A DNA stretch of 64,000 nt from Halomonas sp. 'Soap Lake #6' (GTDB taxonomy: Bacteria > Pseudomonadota > Gammaproteobacteria > Pseudomonadales > Halomonadaceae), in contig NZ_CP020469.1 of NCBI RefSeq assembly GCF_003031405.1, positions 3,100,001 through 3,164,000 on the forward strand, read 5' to 3'. Below are positions 25,697 through 35,044 of this stretch, piece by piece. The number at the start of each line of letters is the position of its first letter. Within the stretch, counting starts at the first letter, position 1. The position numbers and the translations under genes were made by a program. The notes below the pieces were generated by a model. That model had not been told where the DNA came from, searched no databases, and saw only the letters and a list, made by a program, of their open reading frames with translations.

Positions 25697-27291
25697 TTGA
25701 TATCCAGTTCAAGTAGCTGGCACTTGTGAGCTAGTGTTCGCTTCGGCAAACCCAGGCTTTCCGCAGCTTGAGCACGGTTACCTCCAAAACGCTGCAGACG
25801 CTGGCGAATAATGGCGGACTCCAGGTCACGAAGTGCTTGGCGAAGATCATCAATGTCGTCGGAAAGTGCTAGCGCGACGGGCTCTGCAGCACTTACTGCG
25901 GGCTGGCCAGCCGTTTCCTGCAGCTCACCGGGCAACACATAGGCATCGATATCGGCACCCTCAGGGGTCATTGCACAGGCGTAATCAACGATGTTTTTAA
26001 GCTCGCGCACGTTACCTGGGTATTCTCGCCGGTAAAGCTGGCGCAGTGCTGCTGGCGTAATACCCATTTCCGCTCGCCCTTCCCGCTCGCAAAAATCAGT
26101 AATAAATGCCTGAGCTAGCTGGGCAATATCGTCCTGCCGCTCAGATAACGCTGGCAGGGTGATAGGAAACTGCCCCAGTCGGTAGTAAAGGTCAGCACGA
26201 AAATGCTGTTGCTTAATTCGCTCCCGAAGCGGCTGGTGGGTTGCAGCAACCAAACGTAAGTCAGCACAACGCTCTTCGCTTGCACCAAGCGGACGGTAGC
26301 GGCCACTCTCTAACACACGCAGCAGTTTGGCTTGAAGCGCGAGTGGCATATCACCAATTTCATCCAAAAATAGGGTGCCGCCATGGGCTTGGCTGATCAG
26401 TCCTGCACGGGCATGATCCGCACCCGAAAATGCTCCCTTGGCATGCCCAAACAGCTCTGATTCAAGCAGCGCTTCGGGAATAGCCGCGCAGTTAATCGCC
26501 ATAAAGGGCTCTTTAGCACGGCCTGAGAATTGGTGAATGGCCCTCGCCACACGATCTTTTCCGGTGCCAGTTTCACCTTGTAGCAATACCGCCAGGTTCG
26601 TTTCTGCCGCTCGGATCACATGACGCCTAAGTGCCTGCATCGCTACCGATTGGCCTAGCAGATCATCGGCCAGTTGGTCAGCTAAGGCTTGGCGTCGGGC
26701 ACCATCGTTTAGCTTGGTCAGCGATTCCTGCAGCACTTGAGAACGCTGGCGCTCACCCTGCTCCCTAGCCAGTCGTGACCAAAGACGGCACAGCAGTGCC
26801 TCATACGCAGCCATACCAGGGTTATCGACCAGGGCAGTTAACGTTGCCGCTTGCCCTACCAGCAGTAACGCACCCAACCATTCGCGCTGGCCATCGACAG
26901 CGCGAAGCGGTCGGATGTGCAGTTGTGACGTAGCAGATAGGGGCGCTAGTTGCGCCTGGAAGCCTGGGTGGTCCAGCCGAATACGAGCATCGGCAACACT
27001 CAGCGTTAACGGCTTACCGCTACGAATGACATGCGCATAGGGGTGGTTAAAGTCAGCACAATCAAACTGAACATTGTCACTATCACGTCCCAGCCAGCGA
27101 CCACTACCCTCTATATAGAGGCACTCTGCTAACGCTAATCCTAAGTGACTCTGCAGCAGGCGGGCAGCTTGCTGGCGTAACACGACGGTTGAGCTACTCT
27201 CCACCAGCGTTAACGCTAATGGCATAGCGGCTAGCTCGGCAGGTAGCAACGTTTGCGAAACGGCAGAGGCGTTAGCAGCAGGCAGCGTCAT
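25693..27291 (-). CDS. vasH: Sigma-54-dependent T6SS activator VasH
   Basis: This 532-residue enhancer-binding protein has an N-terminal GAF-like sensory region (to about residue 170). The AAA+ domain has Walker A GETGTGKD (239-246), the sigma-54-contacting loop GAFSGA (286-291) and Walker B TLFLDEI (306-312). A C-terminal Fis-type helix-turn-helix (GGNRAQAAESLGLPKRTLAHK) completes it. It is expected to activate RpoN-dependent promoters such as the one upstream of hcp. The loop has Ser in place of the canonical Thr of GAFTGA. It sits between clpV and vasI, as in V. cholerae. Confidence 0.93.
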   Translation of the reverse strand: MTLPAANASAVSQTLLPAELAAMPLALTLVESSSTVVLRQQAARLLQSHLGLALAECLYIEGSGRWLGRDSDNVQFDCADFNHPYAHVIRSGKPLTLSVADARIRLDHPGFQAQLAPLSATSQLHIRPLRAVDGQREWLGALLLVGQAATLTALVDNPGMAAYEALLCRLWSRLAREQGERQRSQVLQESLTKLNDGARRQALADQLADDLLGQSVAMQALRRHVIRAAETNLAVLLQGETGTGKDRVARAIHQFSGRAKEPFMAINCAAIPEALLESELFGHAKGAFSGADHARAGLISQAHGGTLFLDEIGDMPLALQAKLLRVLESGRYRPLGASEERCADLRLVAATHQPLRERIKQQHFRADLYYRLGQFPITLPALSERQDDIAQLAQAFITDFCEREGRAEMGITPAALRQLYRREYPGNVRELKNIVDYACAMTPEGADIDAYVLPGELQETAGQPAVSAAEPVALALSDDIDDLRQALRDLESAIIRQRLQRFGGNRAQAAESLGLPKRTLAHKCQLLELDIK

Positions 27292-27295
27292 GGCG

Positions 27296-29917
27296 TTAAG
27301 CGACCTCCGCAGTAAATGCGCCGCTCTCGCGGTCTACCCCCAGCACCACGCTGGCCACGGTTTCACGGCGTGCCATACGCTCAAGCAACGCCCGTGAGAG
27401 CGGCGGTAACAGCTCACCATCAATCACCGACTCCAGCATGCGTGCCCCATTTTCGCTGCGGGTGGCCCGGGCACATATTGCTTCTGCCAAGGCTTCTTCG
27501 AGCACCACTTCCGCCTGACGATGGCGTTCACGGATACGCTTAGCCAGCGTGGCTAGCTTGGCATGCACGATGTTACGCAGCGTCTCGCCACCAAGCGGTA
27601 AATAAGGGACGACTTCCATACGCGCCAGCAGTGCTGGCTTAAAAAACTGGGCCAACACAGGGTAAAGCGCTGTATCCAGCGCGCTGGCATCGTCACCGTG
27701 GGTGACAATCGCTTCATAACCGAGATTAGAAGTCAGGAAAAACAGGACGTTCTTACAATCAATGAGCCGGCCTTCTCCATCCGCCAATTCGCCTTTATCA
27801 AAGGCCTGATAGAAAAGGTTAAGCACATCAGGATGCGCTTTTTCGACCTCATCAAGCAGGACCACCGAATAGGGGCGCTGGCGTATCGCTTCGGTTAATA
27901 GCCCTCCTTCGCCAAACCCAACATAGCCCGGCGGTGAGCCAATCAATCGGGAAACTGTGTGCTTCTCCTGATATTCCGACATATTGATGGTGGTTAGGAA
28001 CTGGCGTCCGCCATATAGCTGGTCGGCAATCTGTACAACGGTTTCTGTCTTACCGACCCCGCTTGGTCCAACCAGTAGAAAAGCCCCTAACGGGCGTCCG
28101 GGGCGACGCAGGTCGGCACGAGCCGTTAATAAGTGGCGGTGAATCCGCTCGATGGCAGAGTCTTGGCCCTGAATCTGTTCACTAAGATAAGCGGGCAGCT
28201 CGGTGAGACGCGTTAACTCATCGCTCGTCATGCGTTCGACTGGCACACCGGTCCAATCACCGATTACTTGGGCGATTTGCGCTTCTTCGACACTGGGATT
28301 TACTAGCGCAAATGTTTCTTGAAGCTGGGCCAACTGTTGCTCGCGCTCGGCGAGCTCTTGGTGTATTCCCTGAGGCAGCTGTTCGCTTTCATCACCCTTC
28401 GCTGCCTCTAGCAATTGACGATGCAGTGCCACAATCGCATCTACGCACTCGTGCTGTGCTTTCCACGCATCTTCTAAACTTGCCAACTCGCTTTCCAGTT
28501 TGGCCAAGCGTTCGGTTAAAGCACGGTGGAGCTCGCCATCTGGTTCACGACCCAGTAGCCGTTCACGCTCGACCTGATCGCGCTCGCGCAGGGCTGCGAT
28601 ATGTTCACTTTTTAGATGGCTGAGTTTGCGGGGTGGCGTATCCAGCGCTTGTGCAAGCCTGGTGCAAGCGGTATCCAGCACATCAATGGCTTTATCGGGT
28701 AACTGACGTCCGGCTAAATAGCGCGCAGAAAGAGCGGCCGCTGCTCGTAACCCACTTTCCCCAATGAGTACTCCGTGGGCACGCTCGTAAACATCCCGTA
28801 AGCCACGCAAAATAACGAGCGCCTGCTCAACACTGGGTTCGGTTAGTGCAACGGGCTGGAAACGGCGTGAGAGGGCCGGATCTTTCTCAAAGTACTTTTT
28901 ATACTCACGCCAAGTTGTTGCCGCGATAGTACGTAGCTCGCCGCGTGCCAGGGCTGGCTTAAGTAAATTAGCGGCATCGCCACCACCTTCCTGATTTCCT
29001 GCCCCGATGAGCGTATGCGCTTCATCAATAAACAGTAGCGTCGGCCGCGGTGCACCTTTGACTTCGTCGATCACAGCCTTAAGGCGCTTTTCAAACTCTC
29101 CCTTTACCGCCGCCCCCGCTTGCAGCGCCCCTAAATCAAGCGTTAACAGTTCAACATCGGCCAGAGCGGTAGGCACCTGCCCCGCCACAATACGCGCTGC
29201 CAAGCCTTCAACCACTGCACTTTTACCCACCCCTGCATCACCAATCACAATTGGGTTGTTTTTGCGACGGCGGCCCAGAATATCGAGCATTTGATCAATT
29301 TCTGGGTCACGCCCCAGCACAGGGTCAAGCGTCCCTTGGCGGGCCTGTTCGGTTAGTGAGGTTGTAAAGCGCTCCAATGCACTATCGCTCCCCTGGCTTC
29401 TTGGGGCCTGGCGGGCATTGCTTGTGGCTTCTTGCTGCGGTGCTTCCGCTGAGTCTGCCGTTATACGTTCGAGGTGACGGCGTACATTTTCCCGGTTGAT
29501 ATCGGCCAACAGCCGGACAGAACCTGCGCCCAGGTAGCGCTCAGGGTTATGTAATAGTGCGGTAAAAATCGCACCACTGCGGAGATCAGTGTGTTGATAC
29601 TCAGTGGAGGCAAGCAGCCAAGCATCTTGTAGCAGTTCAATGAGTAGCGGAGAGAAACTTGGAGTGGCCACTTCCACGTTACGCGGCGGGCGTGTTTCTT
29701 CTGCAAGTTGCGCGCGCAGAGCTGCAATATCAATATCAACGCTTTCACAGATGCTGCGTACATCACACAGCGGCTGATCAAGCATTGCCTGCATTACATG
29801 CCCCACAGTAACCTCAGGTGCTTGCTGCTGTGCGCAGAGCACGGCGGCTTGCTCAAGCCCTTGACGAGCAATTGTATTGAGACGGCCAATAAGCGCCGGT
29901 AGCTCTACCCTGAGCAT
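27296..29917 (-). CDS. clpV: T6SS sheath-recycling ATPase ClpV (TssH)
   Basis: This 873-residue Clp/Hsp100 ATPase disassembles contracted TssB-TssC sheaths. It has an N-domain, a first AAA+ module with Walker [10 protein letters not shown] (226-234) and LLFIDEAH, a coiled-coil middle region, and a second module with GPSGVGKTE (near 615). The N-terminal segment differs from ClpB and fits the ClpV type that binds the TssC helix. Length is typical. It lies four bases upstream of vasH and eight bases after tssL. Confidence 0.95.
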   Translation of the reverse strand: MLRVELPALIGRLNTIARQGLEQAAVLCAQQQAPEVTVGHVMQAMLDQPLCDVRSICESVDIDIAALRAQLAEETRPPRNVEVATPSFSPLLIELLQDAWLLASTEYQHTDLRSGAIFTALLHNPERYLGAGSVRLLADINRENVRRHLERITADSAEAPQQEATSNARQAPRSQGSDSALERFTTSLTEQARQGTLDPVLGRDPEIDQMLDILGRRRKNNPIVIGDAGVGKSAVVEGLAARIVAGQVPTALADVELLTLDLGALQAGAAVKGEFEKRLKAVIDEVKGAPRPTLLFIDEAHTLIGAGNQEGGGDAANLLKPALARGELRTIAATTWREYKKYFEKDPALSRRFQPVALTEPSVEQALVILRGLRDVYERAHGVLIGESGLRAAAALSARYLAGRQLPDKAIDVLDTACTRLAQALDTPPRKLSHLKSEHIAALRERDQVERERLLGREPDGELHRALTERLAKLESELASLEDAWKAQHECVDAIVALHRQLLEAAKGDESEQLPQGIHQELAEREQQLAQLQETFALVNPSVEEAQIAQVIGDWTGVPVERMTSDELTRLTELPAYLSEQIQGQDSAIERIHRHLLTARADLRRPGRPLGAFLLVGPSGVGKTETVVQIADQLYGGRQFLTTINMSEYQEKHTVSRLIGSPPGYVGFGEGGLLTEAIRQRPYSVVLLDEVEKAHPDVLNLFYQAFDKGELADGEGRLIDCKNVLFFLTSNLGYEAIVTHGDDASALDTALYPVLAQFFKPALLARMEVVPYLPLGGETLRNIVHAKLATLAKRIRERHRQAEVVLEEALAEAICARATRSENGARMLESVIDGELLPPLSRALLERMARRETVASVVLGVDRESGAFTAEVA

Positions 29918-29925
29918 GGTAACTC

Positions 29926-30768
29926 CTAACGATAAAGTTGGTTAAGCAGTGAAGTGATTTGTTCAGCTTGCTGGTCAAGCGACCATGAGAAGGCGAAATA
30001 AACAGCAACCATAGCAACGCTAAACAGGGCAAAAATCCCCCATGTGGGGAATACTGTGGTGCGTCGCTGACGCCCTTGAACAACATTCTCAAGCGGATGT
30101 GTCAGCGTTTCTTCGACAGGTTGCTCAAGACCAGCAAGCTGATCGCCCAGGGCGCGAACAATTTGCTCGTACTCTTCACGCCCGTGAGACCTGACGCGGT
30201 ACCGCCCTTCAAATCCAAGACACAAACACAGGTAGATAAACGCCAACATGTCTCGATAACGCTGCGGCTCCTGTTGGAGTCGAGCGAGAATGGAGAACAC
30301 TTTTTCGCCCCCCCAGGTCTCATTATGAAAGCGGGTTAACAGGGAGTGCTCTGCCCAGGTACTCTGTCGCCCCCACGGCATGCCCATCACCGCCTCATCA
30401 ATGAAGGAGCAAAGCACATAGCGATAGGCTAGTAGTGTGGCTCGGTCGTACCCCTGTTCGGTTAGCTCAATTTCAATCGCGGCTATCTCATCAACTACTT
30501 GCCGATAGAGACGCTCTACATCACCTGCGCTATCTAGCTGGCGTACGCGCACTACCATGCCAAGCAAGCTACTTGCCGCGTCAACCAGTGGATTTAGGTT
30601 ATGGCCGCGCAGGCGGAACCAGTAATCCTCATCAGCATCTAGCTGCTCAGCATGGCTATGAATCAGGTGCTCTAGGCCATGTTCATTAATCAGGTCTTCG
30701 TGGCGAACCTTATGCTGGGAGGCACGTAATCGGCTAACGTTTTGCTCATCAGTAACAAGTTGTTGCAT
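29926..30768 (-). CDS. tssL: T6SS inner-membrane protein TssL (DotU/VasF), without OmpA domain
   Basis: The 280-residue product has the cytoplasmic DotU domain (NPLVDAASSLLGMVVRVRQL, YVLCSFIDEAVMGMPWGRQSTWAEHSLLTRFHNETWGGEKVF). One C-terminal transmembrane helix follows (about residues 243-265) with a short periplasmic tail. There is no peptidoglycan-binding OmpA extension, so anchoring to the wall must come from elsewhere. It lies three bases after tssK and eight before clpV. Confidence 0.95.
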   Translation of the reverse strand: MQQLVTDEQNVSRLRASQHKVRHEDLINEHGLEHLIHSHAEQLDADEDYWFRLRGHNLNPLVDAASSLLGMVVRVRQLDSAGDVERLYRQVVDEIAAIEIELTEQGYDRATLLAYRYVLCSFIDEAVMGMPWGRQSTWAEHSLLTRFHNETWGGEKVFSILARLQQEPQRYRDMLAFIYLCLCLGFEGRYRVRSHGREEYEQIVRALGDQLAGLEQPVEETLTHPLENVVQGRQRRTTVFPTWGIFALFSVAMVAVYFAFSWSLDQQAEQITSLLNQLYR

Positions 30769-30771
30769 GGT

Positions 30772-32106
30772 TTAACTCCTGATCGCCCAAAACTGCATTT
30801 CCAAACCTGGGAACTCACCGGCAACATGAAACGCAAATCCGCTAGCACCATTCAGCATTCCCCAGGCTTCGCTTTGGCGATCCAATTGGAAATAGGTGTA
30901 GCCAGCGTGATAAGGCAGCTCACGCGGCGCCACTGGCAGCGGCTCTAGTGGCACGCCTGGAAGCTGTAAGCTGATGAGGTCTCGGATACGCTCGACACTG
31001 GCCACTTTGGTTTGCTGAAGGAACAGCTTACGCAGCCGCTCGTTAGGCATGTTGGCCCGTACCGCAAGAATAAATTCTGCCGACTCTATTAAACTGAGAT
31101 CCGACAGCGGCGCGACTAACAAGCCGAAGCGACGTGCCTGTAACTGAATAGCCACCGCGCGTGGCTCCAGTACCGTAGAAAGCGCTTGGCGCAGCATTTT
31201 CATCAATGGCCGGAAAGCGACTTCTGGGTGGTCGTGGTCATAAGGCGGACATTCAGGCGGTAGCCGCGATTCATCGGTAAAAGTAACCAACTCGCAAGCG
31301 ATCTCATGCATGGTGTCGTAGAGGCGTTCTGGGTGTAGATGCCCCAAACGCGCAAGATGCTGAAAGCGAGGCTGAGCGCGGTTCAATAGCTGCAACAGCA
31401 TGAAATCAGCCACATCTGCAACGCCAGCCTGATGAGGAGTAGAGAGCCGCTGGGCGATATTACGCGCACGCTCGCGCATCAGCCCTGCCATTTCGCCAAC
31501 AAAGCGCAGCAATCCAGGAGCAGCCTGAACATTTAACAGCGTCGGTAAAAACTGCTCATCTAGTACTAAGCTGCCATCAGGACGACGCTCGATGATACGT
31601 GCGACGGCAAGACATGCATAACCACTACGATCATCTCGCTCCAGAAGCAGTCGTGGTGAAACACGAGCCACATCCAATTCGGCAGTTGACCCATCGCGGG
31701 AATGCAGGTCACGTACGCTGCGGGTTAGCAACCGATAGCGGGCCGGTAGATCGTCTTCAGGCCAGCGCACTTCACCTACGCCGTCGGTGGCCAGCGGTAA
31801 ACCTAAGTAGACAATCTGGTTGGTAATGCTGGAGTCACTAATCTCAAGCGGCGTCGGCTCAACATCATCGGTAGGTAAATGGAAGGCCACACCATCCGGC
31901 ATCACTCCGCTTGCGCGGCTAATAGCAATACGCCCGAAGCTGAGAAATTCGTTATTTAACTCAAGGGAGAGAAAGCCATAAAGATAATGACTGACCCCTT
32001 TCAGGCGTGTGTCCAACAGCCCTTCCAAACTGCGCTGCTGCTGTTGAAAATGCTGAGGCTTAATAAATAAGCCCTCACTCCACACGACACGATTTCGGCT
32101 CGCCAT
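30772..32106 (-). CDS. tssK: T6SS baseplate protein TssK (VasE)
   Basis: The 444-residue protein connects the baseplate to the membrane complex. The start MASRNRVVWSEGLFIKPQHFQQQ is diagnostic of the family, so the ATG at 32106 is used rather than the longer in-frame extension to 32202, which overlaps tssJ. The TAA of tssJ and the ATG of tssK share one base (TAATG). The conserved internal FRPLMKMLRQAL and the C-terminal YFQLDRQSEAWGML segments are present. Confidence 0.95.
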   Translation of the reverse strand: MASRNRVVWSEGLFIKPQHFQQQQRSLEGLLDTRLKGVSHYLYGFLSLELNNEFLSFGRIAISRASGVMPDGVAFHLPTDDVEPTPLEISDSSITNQIVYLGLPLATDGVGEVRWPEDDLPARYRLLTRSVRDLHSRDGSTAELDVARVSPRLLLERDDRSGYACLAVARIIERRPDGSLVLDEQFLPTLLNVQAAPGLLRFVGEMAGLMRERARNIAQRLSTPHQAGVADVADFMLLQLLNRAQPRFQHLARLGHLHPERLYDTMHEIACELVTFTDESRLPPECPPYDHDHPEVAFRPLMKMLRQALSTVLEPRAVAIQLQARRFGLLVAPLSDLSLIESAEFILAVRANMPNERLRKLFLQQTKVASVERIRDLISLQLPGVPLEPLPVAPRELPYHAGYTYFQLDRQSEAWGMLNGASGFAFHVAGEFPGLEMQFWAIRS

Positions 32107-32645
32107 TATTCCTCCTTCCTTAGCTCTACTTCCCTGTCGCGGAGGTGAACCAGTAAGTGGTAGTGATCTCCACGAGTATTCACCCTGACAACCTTCTTCC
32201 ACTCGGCGTCATTGGGATTTGCGTAGAAAGCAATTAGTCCGATGTAACGGGTCTCTTCATCCACTTCAAAAGGTTCGTAAAACTTCCACTGCCCCGGTAA
32301 CAACGTAAAATCGTCATGGGTCAGGTAGTTCGTTCCTAGCGCTGCCTCTAGGTCCTGACTCAATTGATCCAAGTCAGCAGCCATCAACATGGAGTCGTCT
32401 TTTAATTGCAGCACCTGAAAGCGCAGCGGTGTGCCTTCGCCATCCACATTAGGATTGACGTTGGATTCAGCAATCATGCTTAAGTCAACCAACGTGGGCC
32501 GGTCTTCGGGATAACCCACCGGAATAGATGGGTCCCGCATTACCTGCCACATCTTGCCCGAGGCTTCACGTGTTGAGGCACAGCCTGCTAGCAGCAAAAC
32601 AATGCAAAGTAGCCAGGTAAGACGCACCATGCTCTGCGCACTCAT
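32106..32645 (-). CDS. tssJ: T6SS outer-membrane lipoprotein TssJ (VasD)
   Basis: The 179-residue product starts with a lipoprotein signal peptide (LLLAGC, lipidated Cys22) and then shows the TssJ transthyretin-like fold pattern (NVNPNVDGEGTPLRFQVLQLKDDSMLM, RYIGLIAFYANP). It anchors TssM to the outer membrane. The start overlaps the stop of the FHA gene by four bases (ATGA). Confidence 0.93.
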   Translation of the reverse strand: MSAQSMVRLTWLLCIVLLLAGCASTREASGKMWQVMRDPSIPVGYPEDRPTLVDLSMIAESNVNPNVDGEGTPLRFQVLQLKDDSMLMAADLDQLSQDLEAALGTNYLTHDDFTLLPGQWKFYEPFEVDEETRYIGLIAFYANPNDAEWKKVVRVNTRGDHYHLLVHLRDREVELRKEE

Positions 32646-34015
32646 GCCTCCTCCCGCTGCTGGCGGCGTACCGACTGGTCATAGCCCTGCTCAAAAACTT
32701 CCCAAAACAGTTTTTGAAAGCCCTGTTGGCGCCCAGAATTGAGTTCGCGATAGTAGTGCTGATACATCTCCCAAGCCCAGCCCCCTTCGTCTTCAATACG
32801 ATTGCCTGCACCTCGATAAGCGTGAAAACGCTTAAGGAGTGCCTCGGGTGAAAAAGCATCCAGGATGGCACCGAGTGCTTGACCAATCGCCTCTTCAACA
32901 GCGGCCTGGTGCTGCCCTTGATGACGTAAACTTTCGGCTACTGCTTCTGGCGCCGAGAGGTGAACGGGGCTGCGCTGTGCAGAAAACATCGTTTCAGCCG
33001 TTTCATCAAAGGTCAGCCCAAGGCGTAATGGGTTGTCCTCAATCGGCTGGAGGCGGCGATCCCGCAGTGGATATTTACTATCGTTCTGCGCTTGCTGTAA
33101 CAAACGCAGCCCATCGATCGTGGCACGCAGTGTTTTTCCTGCTTCCTCTAAAAAAGCCTGTTGCTCTTCGCTATCACGAAAAGGCAGATCAAGACCCAAG
33201 CCTCTCAATAATGGATCGGCCCCTACATGACCAAGCGCCTGTACCGTCGGTTTCTGCCAGCGATCATCTAATTGCTCACCAACCGAGCGCTCCAAGTCGT
33301 TTAGTTGCCGCTCATCCATGTCACTGCTCCTCTGCCTTGCTGTGCTGTTTAAGGGGTTAATATCCGGAAATTTTACCGACTCATCACACCGCTCCTGCTG
33401 TTGCCAATTACGTGGGGTGTGATGGTAAAGCGGCATGGTCTCTAAAGGCTCCATTGCCGATGGCTGTGGTTCTTCTTTATCCAGCGCCACCATAGGATCA
33501 TGCTGCAGCGAGCCAGGCGTAACGCCGCCCAGCGCTTCTATTGGGTCATCTTGCCTAGCTTGATGACTCACCGAACTCTCACTACCGATAGGCCACGCAT
33601 GCCCATCGGTAGTCATATCTTCATACTCTTCATCGATTAGCGTGGTAATTGAGCGAACACCGGGCTGCCAGCCGTGCCGGTCACCCAAATGCACCTTTAG
33701 CCGATAATCTCCCACGGTTAGCTCATCACCATCGCGTAGTGCTACCTTACGATTACGTCCGATGGGCAACGTCGCTCGATTAATAAAGGTATGACCGCTG
33801 CAATCCACTAAGCAGAACTTGCCATCAATTTTGATAATTTCGGCATGCTGAGGACGAATACGTCCTCCATGGTCTTGAAGTAGCCAATTATCAAAATCAC
33901 TACTGCCTAGCGACCCGCCCTCACCGTGGAAGACGTGACTGCTAGACGAACGTCCTTCAAGTTGTTCACTGTTCACAACAACTAGCGTAATGGCATCGTG
34001 TCGATCGGCATGCAT
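32642..34015 (-). CDS. FHA-domain T6SS protein (TagH/VasC-like)
   Basis: This 457-residue protein has an N-terminal FHA phosphothreonine-binding domain (about residues 25-110; SLGSSDFDNWLLQDHGGRIRPQHAEI, then GHTFINR and LRDGDELTVGDY). An acidic, low-complexity linker and a helical C-terminal domain follow, with the VasC/TagH-type ending (FWEVFEQGYDQSVRRQQ). In other systems FHA proteins respond to the PpkA kinase and PppA phosphatase; neither gene is present in this cluster. It lies between tssG and tssJ, matching VCA0112 of V. cholerae. Confidence 0.88.
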   Translation of the reverse strand: MHADRHDAITLVVVNSEQLEGRSSSSHVFHGEGGSLGSSDFDNWLLQDHGGRIRPQHAEIIKIDGKFCLVDCSGHTFINRATLPIGRNRKVALRDGDELTVGDYRLKVHLGDRHGWQPGVRSITTLIDEEYEDMTTDGHAWPIGSESSVSHQARQDDPIEALGGVTPGSLQHDPMVALDKEEPQPSAMEPLETMPLYHHTPRNWQQQERCDESVKFPDINPLNSTARQRSSDMDERQLNDLERSVGEQLDDRWQKPTVQALGHVGADPLLRGLGLDLPFRDSEEQQAFLEEAGKTLRATIDGLRLLQQAQNDSKYPLRDRRLQPIEDNPLRLGLTFDETAETMFSAQRSPVHLSAPEAVAESLRHQGQHQAAVEEAIGQALGAILDAFSPEALLKRFHAYRGAGNRIEDEGGWAWEMYQHYYRELNSGRQQGFQKLFWEVFEQGYDQSVRRQQREEA

Positions 34016-34018
34016 GGC

Positions 34019-35044
34019 TTAGCTCGTCATTTGGATACATACACGGCGGCTTACAGATATGTCGCCACCTTCAGAAGAATTAGCAAACGTTGTCCAGCCC
34101 AACTGACAAGAGCCGGCATCACCTAAGCGCATAGGCTTTACTTCGCTTTCGAGCAACTCAAGTTCAAGGTCGTAAGCGAGTGGTTCGCGCAACACAAAAT
34201 TCACCAGAGTCTTTAAGGGCTGGTGCTCTTCGCCATCAGGTAAAAAGTCACGTAGACGCTCCAGGCTTAACCCACGCAGGCAAAGTGCAAACTTGCCGCT
34301 CACATCGACGACACGACCACCAGAGACCATGTCTCCCCCTAGCGTCATACCCGAAATTCCGTTGCGGCTACGCTGATCTAGCGGTATGTCTACCCAACGT
34401 GGAACCCATTGCCTTATCTCCACTTGAGCAAGATCGAAGCAATGGCTCACAATGCCGCAAACAACATCAGGTGAACGAGAACGGCCGGCCAGGAGTCCTG
34501 CATAGGCCAGCATCTTGCTCCAGTTAATGGGGGTTTCACCGCGCAGATTGCTGTCGGCAAGACCTACCAAGGCAAACACTGTGGCTGAGAAACCGTCCTG
34601 GGCATCATTCTGATAACGCACATAGTGCCGATATTTGCGCCAGCTACGGTGCATGAGCGTCAGCAAGCGATGATTAAAGAAATCCAAAAAATCACCGGCA
34701 GCGCCTTCTTGATGCGCCGACTCATGAGCTAATGCTTCCAGATAGTAACTAGGTAAGGGAGACTGGGCTCCCTGCAAGCCTAGAAAGCTCACCTGCATCT
34801 CGTACTGACCGCTGTCGTTGGCTGTCAAGGCCAGCACATCGCTACCAGGAAACCCTAGCGAAGCCGATGATTTATAGCGCACTCGCTGAAACACAGGCAC
34901 GCTACCGCCATGCCGTTGCTCTAAATCGTCGCCATGCTGACGGTGCAACAGCTCTACCAACTGAAAAAATTCGTAACGCCGCGCTCTATTAAAAAGAGGC
35001 GCTCGCGCTACATCAGGGGCTGTTGCCCCGCTTGTAAGCTCCAT
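34019..35044 (-). CDS. tssG: T6SS baseplate protein TssG (VasB)
   Basis: The 341-residue protein has the family N-terminus (RRYEFFQLVELLHRQHGDD), the FLGLQGAQSPLPSYYLE motif and the region FFNHRLLTLMHRSWRKYRHYVRYQ. TssG forms the baseplate wedge with TssF, TssE and TssK. Its start overlaps the end of tssF by 37 bases, consistent with the tight pairing of TssF and TssG. Confidence 0.95.
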   Translation of the reverse strand: MELTSGATAPDVARAPLFNRARRYEFFQLVELLHRQHGDDLEQRHGGSVPVFQRVRYKSSASLGFPGSDVLALTANDSGQYEMQVSFLGLQGAQSPLPSYYLEALAHESAHQEGAAGDFLDFFNHRLLTLMHRSWRKYRHYVRYQNDAQDGFSATVFALVGLADSNLRGETPINWSKMLAYAGLLAGRSRSPDVVCGIVSHCFDLAQVEIRQWVPRWVDIPLDQRSRNGISGMTLGGDMVSGGRVVDVSGKFALCLRGLSLERLRDFLPDGEEHQPLKTLVNFVLREPLAYDLELELLESEVKPMRLGDAGSCQLGWTTFANSSEGGDISVSRRVCIQMTS

